A stretch of DNA of 64,000 nucleotides from Allosphingosinicella deserti (GCF_003012735.1 NZ_PXYI01000003.1:761694-825693); one strand, 5' to 3'; positions 50,903-61,450 are shown, numbered from the stretch's first letter. Notes: a model not told the origin generated them from the sequence alone. Made by a program: numbers and translations.

Positions 50903-53677
50903 TTACTCTGCGGCAATGAGAGGGGCGCGGGAGGCGGTGCGCATCCCGGCAGGCTTGAAGTCGTTGACCTGCGCCCAGGCGGCGTGAACGTCGGTCGGAG
51001 TCACGACGATCAGATCGCCGGGCCGGCCCATCGCCAGTGCGGCAGCCGTGGAGGCGGCTTCTCCGGCGATGAGGTGGATATGGTCGGACGAGCGGCCGGC
51101 CTCGAGCGCGCCTTCGTGGAGCAGGCGCATCACCTCGCCGCGGGGACGGCCGCGGGTTCCCGGATCCTCCCGGAAGATCAGTTCGTCGAAGATGCCGGCG
51201 GCGATGCGGCCCATCTCGCGCAGATCTTCGTCGCGGCGATCGCCGGCCATCGAGACCGTCCCGATCGTGCGCTTGTAGCGGCCGGAGAGACCGCGAATGA
51301 CCTTGCCCAAAGCCTCGAGCCCGGCGGCGTTGTGCGCATAGTCGACGATCACCCGGAAGCCGTGCGCGTCGTGGACGTTGAGCCGCCCCGGATTCTGCTC
51401 GAAGCTAGACCGGAAATTGGTCATCGCCGAGCGGATGGTGAGATTGGGCACGCCATGCGCGATCGCAGCGGCGATCGCGGCGAGGGCGTTGGCGACGTTG
51501 AACTCCGCCATGCCGTGCAAGGTCGCCGGAATGTCGCCGGCCTTCATGATCGTCTCGCGGCGGCCATCGTCGTAGAGCACGATGGTGCCGCCGTCCGGAC
51601 CCGCTTCGCGCACCACCGCCATTCCGCCCTCGTCGACATGTTCGCGCACGAGAGGCGACATCTCGGCGCCGCCGCAGAGCGAGAACCAGATGATCTGTCC
51701 GCCGGCGCGGCGCGCCATGCGAACGGTCAATTGGTCGTCCGCATTGAGGATCGAATGCCCACCGCGGCGCACGGACTCGATCACCACCGATTTGACGTTG
51801 GCGAGATCCTCGACCGTTTCGATGCCCTTGAGCCCGAGATGATCGGCGGTGACGTTGGTGGCGATGCCGATGTCGGCCGCGTCGAAGGCAAGGCCCTCGC
51901 GCAGCAGGCCGCCGCGTGCGGTCTCGAGCACGGCGACCTCGACGCTCGGATCGCGCAGGATCATCCGCGCGGATCGGGGGCCGGTCGCGTCGCCTTCGTG
52001 GGTGAGGATGTCGTTGATGTAGACGCCGGTGGTCGAGGTCAGGCCGACCGTGCAGCCGGTGTAGCGGATGATGTGCTTGACCATCCGTCCGACCGTCGAC
52101 TTGCCGTTGGTGCCGGTGATCGCAATGATCGGCACCCGGCTCTGGCTGCCGCGCGGGAACAGCATCGCGATGATCGGCTTGGCGACGTCGCGCGGCGCGC
52201 CCTCCGACGGATCGATGTGCATACGCAGGCCCGGGGCGGCGTTGATCTCGATCACGCCGCCGCCGGTTTCGCGGACGGAGCGGCTGATATCGGGGCAGAC
52301 GAAGTCGACTCCGGCGACGTCGAGCCCGACGATCATCGCCGCGCGGCGGGCGATCTCGGCATTGTCCGGGTGGATCTCGTTGGTGCGGTCAATCGCGGTG
52401 CCGCCGGTCGACAGGTTGGCGGTTGCGCGCAGCAGCACCACCTGCTCGGCTTCGGGGATGCTGTCCGGAGTGAGGCCCTCGCGGCCGATATACTCCTCGA
52501 CGATGGCGTCGATCCTGATCCGGGTCATGACGTTTTCGTGCCCGTTGCCGCGCCGCGGATCCTTGTTGATCTCGGCGACCAGCTGGCGGATCGTGCTGAC
52601 TCCGTCACCGACCACCTGCGCCGGCACCCGCTCGGCGACGGCGATCATCTTGCCGTCGACGACCAGGATGCGATGGTCGTTGCCGGCGAAGAATTGCTCG
52701 ACGATGACGTCGCGGCCCTTGGCCTGGCTCTGCGCCTCGGCAAAGCCGAAGCGGAGCTGCTCTTCAGACAGGATGCCGATGGTGACTCCGCGGCCGTGAT
52801 TGCCGTCGAGCGGCTTGGTGACCAGCGGGAAGCCGAGCCGCCGGGCCGAGCGGACGGCATCCTCGACGTCGCGGACGACGATTCCGCGCGGCACCGGGAT
52901 GCCGCTGTCGTCGAGCAGCCGCTTCGTCATGTTCTTGTTGCCGGCGATGTCGGTCGCAACCTGGCTGGTGCGCCCGGTGATGCTCGCCCGGAACCGTTGC
53001 TGGAACCGGCCGTGGCCGAGCTGGATCAGGCTCTGTTCGTCGAGCCGGGTCACCGGGATGCCGCGCCGCTGCGCTTCGTCGACCAGCGACCGGGTGGTCG
53101 GGCCGAGCGCGGTGCGGCGCACCAGCCGCTTGAGGTCGTCGATCCGGCGCTCGAGATCGAAGTCTCCGTCCAATTCGGAGATGCGGCCGAGGCCGCCGAT
53201 GCCGCGCAGCTCGTCGGGCAGCAGCGAATTGACCAGCTCGAGCGCAATGCGGCCAGCGGCGAGCCCGACCCGCTCCTCGTTATAGGCGAACATGATGTTG
53301 TAGACGCCCGGCTTGCCCTTCACCGAGCGAGTCTTGCCGCGGGTGGCCCGCGATCCGGCGATCGTCTGCAGTTCGAGCGCGACATGTTCGGCGACATGGC
53401 CGAGCCAGGTGCCTTCGAGCAGGCGCTTCTCGAAGCCGCCGCGGACCTTGAGCGAGCAGGCATGGCGGCCGACCCCGGGCAGCGCCTCGAGCAGCCCCTT
53501 GGTGAATCCGGGGATGCGATTGGTCGGGAATTCCTCCATCCGGCCGAGATCGACCTGGATGCGGACCATCGGAAGCTTGCTCCAATAATGCGGCCCGCGA
53601 TAGACGCCGACCTCGGTCACCTTCATTCCCTGGGTGAGCAAGGTGCTGGCAGGATCGGACTTGGTGCCGAAGAACAT
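50903..53677 (-). CDS. cphA: Cyanophycin synthetase
   Basis: A 924-residue enzyme that builds the Asp-Arg storage polymer from ATP, Asp and Arg. The N-domain has VYRGPHYWSKLPMV and GTWLGHVAEHVALEL. The ATP-grasp domain (about residues 215-480) has PVPRGIVVRD and FPLVTKPLDGNHGRGV. The Mur-ligase-like domain begins with the P-loop IAITGTNGKSTVGRMVKH (near residue 495) and ends with VDYAHNAAGLEALG. The ATG at 53677 has GGGG upstream; MKVTEVG at 53626 is a shorter alternative. Unlike most cyanobacterial copies, it shares an operon with both degradation enzymes, so turnover may be coordinated. Confidence 0.95.
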   Translation of the reverse strand: MFFGTKSDPASTLLTQGMKVTEVGVYRGPHYWSKLPMVRIQVDLGRMEEFPTNRIPGFTKGLLEALPGVGRHACSLKVRGGFEKRLLEGTWLGHVAEHVALELQTIAGSRATRGKTRSVKGKPGVYNIMFAYNEERVGLAAGRIALELVNSLLPDELRGIGGLGRISELDGDFDLERRIDDLKRLVRRTALGPTTRSLVDEAQRRGIPVTRLDEQSLIQLGHGRFQQRFRASITGRTSQVATDIAGNKNMTKRLLDDSGIPVPRGIVVRDVEDAVRSARRLGFPLVTKPLDGNHGRGVTIGILSEEQLRFGFAEAQSQAKGRDVIVEQFFAGNDHRILVVDGKMIAVAERVPAQVVGDGVSTIRQLVAEINKDPRRGNGHENVMTRIRIDAIVEEYIGREGLTPDSIPEAEQVVLLRATANLSTGGTAIDRTNEIHPDNAEIARRAAMIVGLDVAGVDFVCPDISRSVRETGGGVIEINAAPGLRMHIDPSEGAPRDVAKPIIAMLFPRGSQSRVPIIAITGTNGKSTVGRMVKHIIRYTGCTVGLTSTTGVYINDILTHEGDATGPRSARMILRDPSVEVAVLETARGGLLREGLAFDAADIGIATNVTADHLGLKGIETVEDLANVKSVVIESVRRGGHSILNADDQLTVRMARRAGGQIIWFSLCGGAEMSPLVREHVDEGGMAVVREAGPDGGTIVLYDDGRRETIMKAGDIPATLHGMAEFNVANALAAIAAAIAHGVPNLTIRSAMTNFRSSFEQNPGRLNVHDAHGFRVIVDYAHNAAGLEALGKVIRGLSGRYKRTIGTVSMAGDRRDEDLREMGRIAAGIFDELIFREDPGTRGRPRGEVMRLLHEGALEAGRSSDHIHLIAGEAASTAAALAMGRPGDLIVVTPTDVHAAWAQVNDFKPAGMRTASRAPLIAAE

Positions 53678-53965
53678 CGAATTCCCCTGTTCGATTATGG
53701 TGGCGGGTCGCCCGTTTCGGGCGACTTTTCGGCTCGACCTGGATCTGGACTGGTTCGGAGCCGACATGATCGGATTAAACCCCCGGGATTGAAGCGGAGT
53801 TCCGGAGGATCGAGCTGATCCAGATTAGCCCGGTTCGATGACGAAACGGCGTCTGCCTGCGCCCGGCGCACGGCCTTCTCCACGCCGCCCGTTGAAGCCG
53901 GCGCCCGTGAGTGGCAGGAGCGAAGCGATTCATCGCGGCCACGGTGCCGCGCCGAGAGGATGGAC

Positions 53966-55894
<1,929 letters not shown>

Positions 55895-55918
55895 CGCCGG
55901 GCGGCGGGCGGTCTTGCG

Positions 55919-56644
55919 TCACGGGCGAAAGCTGCCCCGTGGAGTGGCGCGAACATCGGGGGGCTCTGCTTGGGGAAGGCAGATCCTGGCGGCCGGGGCA
56001 CGGATATTCTCCGGGGCCGCGGCGACCGAGTTCAGCAGGCCCGACGTCAGCTGTACGCGTGCATTCTTCCTGTATTTCGCCTGTTTTTTCAGGTGCGGTG
56101 CGGAGGGTGACGGCGGCGGCGTCTCGGCGTGGATCGGGACGGTCGGGACCGGTGTGGCCTGGATCGGGGTGACCGGGGAGCGCTGAGGCGCGGAGCGCGC
56201 GACCGGGCAATGCGCGCTACCCGCGTCGTCGCCCGGACTGTGGCGGCGCTCGGCGGCTTCGATCATCTTCAGTTGCGTCGCCAGCATCTTCATCGCCTGC
56301 TCGCCTTCGCCGAGCGTAATCTCTCCGGCGGCGACGGCGGCCATCAACTCGGATCCGGCCTCTGCCGCATCCGCCGCGGAGCGGATCTTTGGAAGATCGA
56401 GCTCGACCGGCGCCTGTTTCACCGGAACCACCATCTTGGCGAAGCAGGCGTGCAAGGCGGCGCTGTGCCCCGCCAGAGCCCGATCGATCATCCGCCGCAC
56501 GATCGCCGCGCTTTCGCCGTCTTCGAGCTGCTCGAACAGCAAAGACGCCTTGTTGCGCGCGCCGCGTGGCCGACCTGCGGGGTTGCCGCTCTGCCCGGGG
56601 AGGAATTGCCCGCTCGGGGCGCGGACGGAGGCAGCATCTGACAT
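55919..56644 (-). CDS. DUF5681 domain protein
   Basis: A 241-residue protein. The start carries the DUF5681 signature FLPGQSGNPAGRPRGARNK (about residues 12-30), found in phage- and plasmid-associated proteins near terminase or replication genes. A helical middle (LLFEQLEDGESAAIVRRM) and an acidic stretch precede a Pro-rich low-complexity C-terminus. GGGAG is well placed before the ATG at 56644; the longer frame to 56971 is not conserved. No phage genes are nearby, so it is probably a stand-alone chromosomal copy. Function unknown. Confidence 0.78.
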   Translation of the reverse strand: MSDAASVRAPSGQFLPGQSGNPAGRPRGARNKASLLFEQLEDGESAAIVRRMIDRALAGHSAALHACFAKMVVPVKQAPVELDLPKIRSAADAAEAGSELMAAVAAGEITLGEGEQAMKMLATQLKMIEAAERRHSPGDDAGSAHCPVARSAPQRSPVTPIQATPVPTVPIHAETPPPSPSAPHLKKQAKYRKNARVQLTSGLLNSVAAAPENIRAPAARICLPQAEPPDVRATPRGSFRP

Positions 56645-56986
56645 GGCGATCTCCCTGGTGGACGTGTGAGCGTGCGGCAGCACCGCATCGCGGGCGCGGC
56701 ACAGATGTTCCTCATATGTTCCGTAGCATCGAGCAGAGTTTCCTGCAAGCGGGAAGTTGCGATTTACGCACATTTCTATACTCGCTCGGATCCTGGGGCG
56801 CCGGGACGCCCGGAGCGACGGGCCGGTGGGCGAGACGGGCGGCGGCGCCACGAGCCGTCGAGCGTTCGCGAATGCTACAACTGACACACAGTTCGCACTG
56901 CTTGGCCATCCGACTGGCACACAGCATCCGTAGACGACCGGCATCGGAGGCGGCGAGGTCGCTCCGCGCAATCAAGGAGAGAGATC
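56645..56986. other. 342-bp divergent intergenic region
   Basis: This region lies between the DUF5681 start and the serine hydrolase start and must hold both promoters. Only short open frames cross it, without ribosome binding sites. No palindrome or recognisable element was found beyond the GAGGCGGCGAGG-type purine-rich leader near 56945 before the hydrolase. Confidence 0.5.
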
Positions 56987-58240
56987 ATGACCACCCGGAT
57001 CACGGGGCGCTTTCGCGTGCCCGCTTTTTTCGACACCAACAGGCTGAGCGCAAAGGCACGGCGACATCTTTGGACGTTGGCGCTGGGCGGCACCGCCGCC
57101 GCGATGCTTCCGGCCGCCGGCCCGGCGCTGGCGCAGGGCCAAATGGTCGGCGGAGCGCATTTCAAGCCGTCGGTGATGGCCGCCGCGATCGAGGCAACGA
57201 TGAAGCCGCAAGTGGCGGGGTTCAGCTATACGATTGCCCAGAAGGGGCAGGTGGTGCGCGAGAACGGCGTCGGCTCCGCGCGGATCGCCGTCGATGGCTA
57301 TCGCGCCCATGGTCCGCTCCAGCGCAACAACATCGCCAGCGTGACCAAGACGGTGACCGCGCTCGCGATCCTGCAACTGATCGAAGCCAACAAGAAGAAC
57401 GGGGTCAGCGTCGACACGCCGATCAAGGCCTACCTTCCCGACGGATGGACGCCGGGGCCGAATGTCGCCAACCTGACCTTTGCGGAGGTGATGCGTCATA
57501 CATCCGGGCTCAGCTCGGGCAACAATAATGGGTTCAAGGATCTCGGCTATGACGCGGTGAAAGCTGCGGTCACTGCCGGCACGACGCCCATGCCCGCCGG
57601 CAAGACCGAGCGGCCGGATGCCTATGACAATCTCAATTACGCGCTGCTGCGAGAGCTCCTGCCCAAGCTGTGGAATGCCACGGGCACCCTCAAATATGAG
57701 AAGCTCGATGGTTCGCAGATCTGGCAGACGCAAGGCGACTACCATTCCTTTCTCTACGCGAAATATGTGAATTACTGGATCTTCGACCCGATCGACGTTC
57801 AGAACGTGAAGTGCTTCGATAACGACGCGACGTCCACGCTCTATTATCCGCAGAATCCGAAGCCGGATATCAAGGGTGTGCCGGGCGTCGACCAGTCCAA
57901 ATTCTGCGGGAGCGGCGGCATGTATCTTTCGACCAACGAGATGACGAAGCTCCTCGTCACTCTGTTCCAGACCGAAAAGCTGCTGCCGGCAAGCGCGCGC
58001 AAGGTGATGACGGACCGGAAGCTGGGGATCGATCCCATGTCGACGTCCCGCGGCGCGGCCTTTTCGCGCAACGGCGTCGTCAGCCAGGGATCGAACAGTC
58101 AGGGCAAGGGCCCGACCAAGGCCTGCATGATCCACCTGCCGGGCGACATCGACGCCGCGTTGGTCCAGAATTCCAACGACGGTGCCGCCCTCAAGCCGTG
58201 CAACGTGCTGATCGCCGCCTTCGAGGCCGCCTGGAAATAG
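56987..58240 (+). CDS. Serine hydrolase (beta-lactamase / class C-like family)
   Basis: A 417-residue protein. A basic N-terminus and hydrophobic stretch (ALGGTAAAMLPAAGPALA) form an export signal; the RRHLWTLALGG run is Tat-like. The S-x-x-K motif is in NIASVTKTVTAL (near residues 117-121), and a Y-x-N-like YDNLNYAL follows near 217. HTSGLSSG and GSGGMYLSTNEMTKLL are usual for the family. It likely hydrolyses an ester, peptide or lactam in the periplasm; penicillin-binding or esterase activity cannot be told apart. Not a recognised resistance enzyme. A 12-bp hairpin follows. Confidence 0.88.
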   Translation: MTTRITGRFRVPAFFDTNRLSAKARRHLWTLALGGTAAAMLPAAGPALAQGQMVGGAHFKPSVMAAAIEATMKPQVAGFSYTIAQKGQVVRENGVGSARIAVDGYRAHGPLQRNNIASVTKTVTALAILQLIEANKKNGVSVDTPIKAYLPDGWTPGPNVANLTFAEVMRHTSGLSSGNNNGFKDLGYDAVKAAVTAGTTPMPAGKTERPDAYDNLNYALLRELLPKLWNATGTLKYEKLDGSQIWQTQGDYHSFLYAKYVNYWIFDPIDVQNVKCFDNDATSTLYYPQNPKPDIKGVPGVDQSKFCGSGGMYLSTNEMTKLLVTLFQTEKLLPASARKVMTDRKLGIDPMSTSRGAAFSRNGVVSQGSNSQGKGPTKACMIHLPGDIDAALVQNSNDGAALKPCNVLIAAFEAAWK

Positions 58241-58258
58241 GGCGATTACGGGGTCGTT

Positions 58259-58294
58259 GGGAGTGCTGTGGCCTTCACCGAACACAGCACTCCC
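58259..58294 (+). terminator. Terminator after the serine hydrolase
   Basis: A perfect 12-bp inverted repeat (GGGAGTGCTGTG / CACAGCACTCCC) with a 12-base loop, 18 bases after the stop. No U-tract is present. It marks the left edge of the repeat-rich zone. Confidence 0.6.
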
Positions 58295-58419
58295 GCGCGG
58301 CGCCGGGATGTCCCGCGGACGCGCGAGGGCACTATGCTGCCTCGTTGCGGCACTGGATCGGGCGCTCATCTATGTCCGCTCCGGGGATGATAAGCAGACT
58401 CTCCCTTCCGGAGCATCCT

Positions 58420-58510
58420 ATGTCCGCTTTGGAAGCGCTGGTCGGCGACGAGACTGCCGAGCGCGGCTGCGCGAGGGATGACCGGGTCGGGTGGATTGCG
58501 ACCTTGCGAG
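58420..58510 (+). repeat. Intergenic repeat copy 1 (short)
   Basis: Starts TGTCCGCTTTGGAAGCG and ends CGGGTCGGGTGGATTGCGAC, like the ends of the family copies at 61451 and 62519, but lacks the middle. It ends 29 bases before the next small open frame. Confidence 0.5.
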
Positions 58511-58538
58511 GCCCCTGCCGCTCGGCCATGCTGTCGGT

Positions 58539-58769
58539 ATGCGCGTTACCTTCGACGACATGGCCGAACGCTTCCACGGCATCCTCTCAGGAGAGCTATT
58601 GCGGGAAGATGCGGCCTGCTGGGCGGCAGCCGTCATGCAAGCCGATGACGCGAGAACCGTTGAGGTTCTGCCGCACCAGGACCGCGGCACTATGGGTATC
58701 CAAAGGCAAGGGTACCAAGCCAACGTCGATGGAGGCGTCGGGAGAATCTGCCGTGTAGAAGCCTTCTAG
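58539..58769 (+). CDS. Small hypothetical protein, C-terminus possibly damaged
   Basis: A 76-residue frame. The first ~45 residues (MRVTFDDMAERFHGILSGEL, LREDAACWAAAVMQADD) are acidic and helical and look like real coding sequence of a family of short, often immunity-like proteins. The remainder changes character (VLPHQDRGTMGIQRQGYQ) and could be out of frame. A shifted frame exists over 58670-58758 (ALWVSKGKG). Intact short gene or frameshifted remnant cannot be decided. It follows repeat copy 1. Confidence 0.4.
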   Translation: MRVTFDDMAERFHGILSGELLREDAACWAAAVMQADDARTVEVLPHQDRGTMGIQRQGYQANVDGGVGRICRVEAF

Positions 58770-58831
58770 ATGTCCACGGCGCTGTTATCTGCTCGGATCG
58801 CGACATTAAGCTTTCTCATGGCGCCCACGGT

Positions 58832-59023
58832 TTGGGTGCCACTAGTCCCTATCCTTGGAACATTGTCTGGTCGATGTGGGGATTAGTGATTTTGACCCTT
58901 CTTATCAGAACGATAAAACGCCGCCCATGCAGTCACGGGTTTATCAATCAGCGAGGGATGACGTTCTATCCGTGGGTAGTGGATCCATGCCCAAGGTGCA
59001 AAAGGTCGATGCGCGATGTCTAA
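58832..59023 (+). CDS. Short membrane / zinc-ribbon-like protein
   Basis: A 63-residue frame starting at TTG (or an ATG at 58874). One hydrophobic segment (MWGLVILTLLIRTI) precedes a basic loop and C-x-H ... C-P-R-C (RPCSHGF; DPCPRCKRS), four ligands that could bind zinc. The GC content is visibly lower than in the core genes. A hydrophobic frame directly upstream at 58770 ends at 58886 in another phase, so a frameshift joining the two is possible. Function unknown. Confidence 0.4.
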   Translation: MGATSPYPWNIVWSMWGLVILTLLIRTIKRRPCSHGFINQRGMTFYPWVVDPCPRCKRSMRDV

Positions 59024-59072
59024 GCGAACCTACACTTTTACGGATACCGTGGGCGTCGGGAACAGCTGATTC

Positions 59073-59205
59073 GGATCGAACATCGTCGACGGCCTCGATC
59101 TAGCGTACGCTGGCGGTCGACGTCAGGCTGCAGCGCGAAAGCCGACGTTCGCGGGCTGCGGCGCCGACCGTCGTCGGAACAGCCGAGTCGGGTAGAAATC
59201 GGTCG
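59073..59205 (+). repeat. Intergenic repeat copy 2
   Basis: Core GTCAGGCTGCAGCGCGAAAG then CCGACGTTCGC, with GGAACAGCCGAGTCGGGTAG near the end. It lies between the zinc-ribbon frame and the next gene, 22 bases before its start. Confidence 0.7.
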
Positions 59206-59226
59206 TGCACCCGATAAGGTTCGCGC

Positions 59227-59703
59227 ATGAACGAAGACCTTGTCAATTGGCGTCAGGCGGGCCGGATCTGCGTGTGGCGCTACGTCCAAGCACCAAGGAT
59301 GTACGCCGCCTGGCACTGCACCGCGGATAAGGCTGGATGCGACGACATGGCCAGCCTCGCTGACTTGCTGTCCAACGATCAATCGCCCGCACACAGGACC
59401 ATATCCCTGATTGATCCAACCACCGTTGGAGCGGATCGCATTTTCGGCACTCACGACCTGCGGGTGGAGCATCCTGAGAAGTTGCGGCTTCAGAACTGCC
59501 CGGACGACGAGAGTGCGGCAACACTCTCTTGGGCGGACAGCGGAGTTACAATGACGCTCGGCCGACCTTGGCTTGCGGAGCTGGCGCAAGCGATGCGGGA
59601 CGTGGCTTCGGGCAATGCGGACTTCGCTGCCCAATTTGGAGCAACGGGCTCAGCTGCAGCGCCGCGGATCTCGTTCTGGTGGTGGCCTACGTCGGCTCTC
59701 TGA
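59227..59703 (+). CDS. Hypothetical orphan protein
   Basis: A 158-residue protein with no recognised domain. AAGG is well placed before its ATG. It is acidic to neutral, with a beta-strand-like stretch (EKLRLQNCPDDESAATLSW), a helix (WLAELAQAMRDVASGNADF) and an aromatic C-terminal FWWWP shared by many short orphan proteins. No signal peptide. It sits between repeat copies 2 and 3, which begin or end close to its limits. It could be a cytosolic immunity or regulatory protein, but nothing proves this. Confidence 0.6.
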   Translation: MNEDLVNWRQAGRICVWRYVQAPRMYAAWHCTADKAGCDDMASLADLLSNDQSPAHRTISLIDPTTVGADRIFGTHDLRVEHPEKLRLQNCPDDESAATLSWADSGVTMTLGRPWLAELAQAMRDVASGNADFAAQFGATGSAAAPRISFWWWPTSAL

Positions 59704-59713
59704 GGTTCGCTGC

Positions 59714-59860
59714 AATGTCCGGAAAGGGTCGGAGCACGTCCTAAGTCTCCACGCGGCGCGCGCCGACGGCGAACGGCAGGGTGCCGCGCGTAAGCGGACC
59801 TTCGCAGGTTCGCCTACCGATCGCACCGGCAACAGCCGGGGAGGGTGGAAAACGCGACAT
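59714..59860 (+). repeat. Intergenic repeat copy 3
   Basis: Full-length: AATGTCCGGAAAGGGTCGGA at the left end, TAAGCGGACCTTCGC in the middle, CAACAGCCGGGGAGGGTGGA and ACGCGACAT at the right. It begins 11 bases after the previous stop and ends 35 bases before the next start. Confidence 0.8.
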
Positions 59861-59894
59861 TGCTACCCGTCGCCAGATGGCGGATGATTGACCG

Positions 59895-60281
59895 ATGGCA
59901 GCAATCATCAAACTGGAAGATGGCAGCGATCTGTATGCGTCCAGTCTCGGCATCAGCGGAGCATTGGCGTGTATCGCCGAAGGCGTTGAAGGCACTCACC
60001 ATCAACTCTCTCGTTGGCTGTCGGACGTGGCGCAGCGGCCGGCTCCCTTCATGGATCTCGATCTCCGCGGTCTGGATGATGAAGCTCGTGCTTCATTTTG
60101 GCTGGCCGTGGATTACGCGCACGAGCGCTTCGCCGAATGGGATCAAGACGCATCGTATAGCTGGTGCGTGGAGGTGATCCGGTCGCTCTTCCAGAGACGC
60201 GAAGTTCGCTTGTCAAACGAGCGGGAGAACGTCCCTCCGCTCGATCTGAGCGAACTATGGTTCGCGGACGACGCAGCCTGA
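59895..60281 (+). CDS. Hypothetical orphan protein
   Basis: A 128-residue acidic protein with no recognised domain. The start (AAIIKLEDGSDLYASSLGIS) is beta-like; the middle is helical and contains conserved-looking aromatic and Asp residues (FWLAVDYAHERFAEWDQD), giving the compact acidic character of immunity-type proteins. The TGA overlaps the first bases of repeat copy 4 (TGATGTCCGC). No signal peptide or membrane segment. Function unknown. Confidence 0.6.
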   Translation: MAAIIKLEDGSDLYASSLGISGALACIAEGVEGTHHQLSRWLSDVAQRPAPFMDLDLRGLDDEARASFWLAVDYAHERFAEWDQDASYSWCVEVIRSLFQRREVRLSNERENVPPLDLSELWFADDAA

Positions 60282-60540
60282 TGTCCGCTGTGGGTGCAGG
60301 CCGTGTGAAAACTCGCTCCGCACCGCGCGCTGTAGAATAATCTTCTATTCGCCGCAGTGCTTGGCTTGCGGCAGCCGCTTTGAAGCATTCAAAACCAGCT
60401 CTCTTGGGTGGCAAACTCTTCAATGCGGCGGGCCGCCGCGTTCGCTCAGGAAAAATCTTCTACCGCGTCAAGGCGTCGCGGTGTTTTCACACAGCCTCGG
60501 TGGAAAGCGGACCTTGCGCTTCGGTCCGTGGAGCGTAGAC
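60281..60540 (+). repeat. Intergenic repeat copy 4, split by an insertion
   Basis: The left end ATGTCCGCTGTGGGTGCA at 60281-60298 and the middle TCGGTGGAAAGCGGACCTTG from 60497 match the other copies, but 198 bases lie between them. The right end motif is missing or degraded before the next start at 60548. Confidence 0.5.
60299..60496. mobile_element. 198-bp element with terminal inverted repeats (MITE-like)
   Basis: The ends GGCCGTGTGAAAAC (60299-60312) and GTTTTCACACAGCC (60483-60496) are inverted repeats matching at 13 of 14 bases. The interior has no gene and can fold (TTGAAGCATTCAA). The ends resemble those of some insertion sequences, so this could be a non-autonomous derivative. No clear target duplication is visible. 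It splits repeat copy 4. Confidence 0.55.
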
Positions 60541-60547
60541 AAAACGC

Positions 60548-60949
60548 ATGCACGAAACGCACGCTGAGGAGAACCTGGCCACCGAGCGATTGGCCGAAGT
60601 CCGGCCGGGCGCGATACTTCGCGGAAAGAACGTCCGCCCATACGGTCCGACGCTTCCGAGCCTGGTCGCATACAGACCCGAAGCTTGGCGATTTCTCCGC
60701 CTTTCGAGGCTCTATGGCATAGCACTCGGCATCGTTAGCGCACGCGAAGACGAGGCCCACTCTGAAGGTTTCTCTGCGGCGGTAATGCGCATTGACGACT
60801 GGAAAGGAGACTTCGTGGCGTACTGGCGGTCGCAGGCCGACCTCGACAGGTATTCCGACGCGCTCGACAAGGCGGTTGTCCTCGAACTTGAAGAAGAAAT
60901 CGTCCACTGCGTTGGCCCGCCTCCCGACGATGGGGAGCATGTCTGCTAA
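60548..60949 (+). CDS. Hypothetical orphan protein
   Basis: A 133-residue protein of mixed charge, no recognised domain. The middle is alpha/beta-like (SRLYGIALGIVSAREDEAHS; DDWKGDFVAYWRSQADLDRY) and the end is strongly acidic (LELEEEIVHCVGPPPDDGEH). The stop TAA is part of the first bases of repeat copy 5 (ATGTCTGCTAAG), so the repeat supplies the stop codon. The ribosome binding site is weak. Function unknown. Confidence 0.55.
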   Translation: MHETHAEENLATERLAEVRPGAILRGKNVRPYGPTLPSLVAYRPEAWRFLRLSRLYGIALGIVSAREDEAHSEGFSAAVMRIDDWKGDFVAYWRSQADLDRYSDALDKAVVLELEEEIVHCVGPPPDDGEHVC

Positions 60950-61083
60950 GGGGCGTTCCGCGCTGTAGCGCGGTGCTCACGCTTGAGGCGGCGCGATCGC
61001 CAGTCTGGCCGGCGAAAGCGGACGTACGCCGCCTCGGCCGCCGCCAATGTCGGGAACAGCCGGGGAGGGTGGGGAGCGGCCAT
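60939..61083 (+). repeat. Intergenic repeat copy 5
   Basis: Left end ATGTCTGCTAAGGGGCG, middle GAAAGCGGACGTACGCCGCC, right end TCGGGAACAGCCGGGGAGGG. Overlaps the last codons of the preceding gene and ends 33 bases before the next start. Confidence 0.75.
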
Positions 61084-61116
61084 TGACCGCAAGCGGTTGA
61101 ACGGTAGCGTCTCTAC

Positions 61117-61446
61117 ATGTCCACACCTTACCTCTTCCGCTTTGGCTACGAGTCGCCTGACGAGTTTCGCAGGAACCGCGCAAACCGGACTGACGACGAG
61201 TCTAGCGCTGGATTATGGATCGTTGGCGCGTCTGAGCAGGAGGCTCTTCGGTGGGGGCAAGCGATAGCGGATCGGTTTGTTGCGTGGTTATTCCAGCGGT
61301 CTGGCGACGAAGGCTATTCGTGGTCGGAAGGTCAGTTCGCGCACTGGATTGAGACGGACCCAAGTGCGCTGGCAGCGTGTCGTGCGGCAAGTCTACCTGC
61401 TGTCGCGGTAGGCGAGGAGCCATCTTTTGAGGCGCTGGCAAGCTAA
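61117..61446 (+). CDS. Hypothetical orphan protein
   Basis: A 109-residue protein beginning PYLFRFGYESPDEFRRN, with WIVGASEQEALRWGQAIADR and a later FAHWIETDPSALAAC. This pattern (RFGY at the start, a W-G helix, WIE-DP near the end) is seen in short orphan proteins of several proteobacteria; no domain name is known to me. No signal peptide. It lies between repeat copies 5 and 6. Confidence in its being a gene is fair because the composition is protein-like through its whole length. Confidence 0.62.
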   Translation: MSTPYLFRFGYESPDEFRRNRANRTDDESSAGLWIVGASEQEALRWGQAIADRFVAWLFQRSGDEGYSWSEGQFAHWIETDPSALAACRAASLPAVAVGEEPSFEALAS

Positions 61447-61450
61447 GCCC

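Noticed and set aside
49889..53818. A 1309-codon open frame on the plus strand opposite cphA-iaaA-cphB
   Set aside because: It is an antisense shadow of high-GC coding sequence. Its translation is Arg/Asp/Ala-rich without domains, while the minus-strand genes have complete family motifs.
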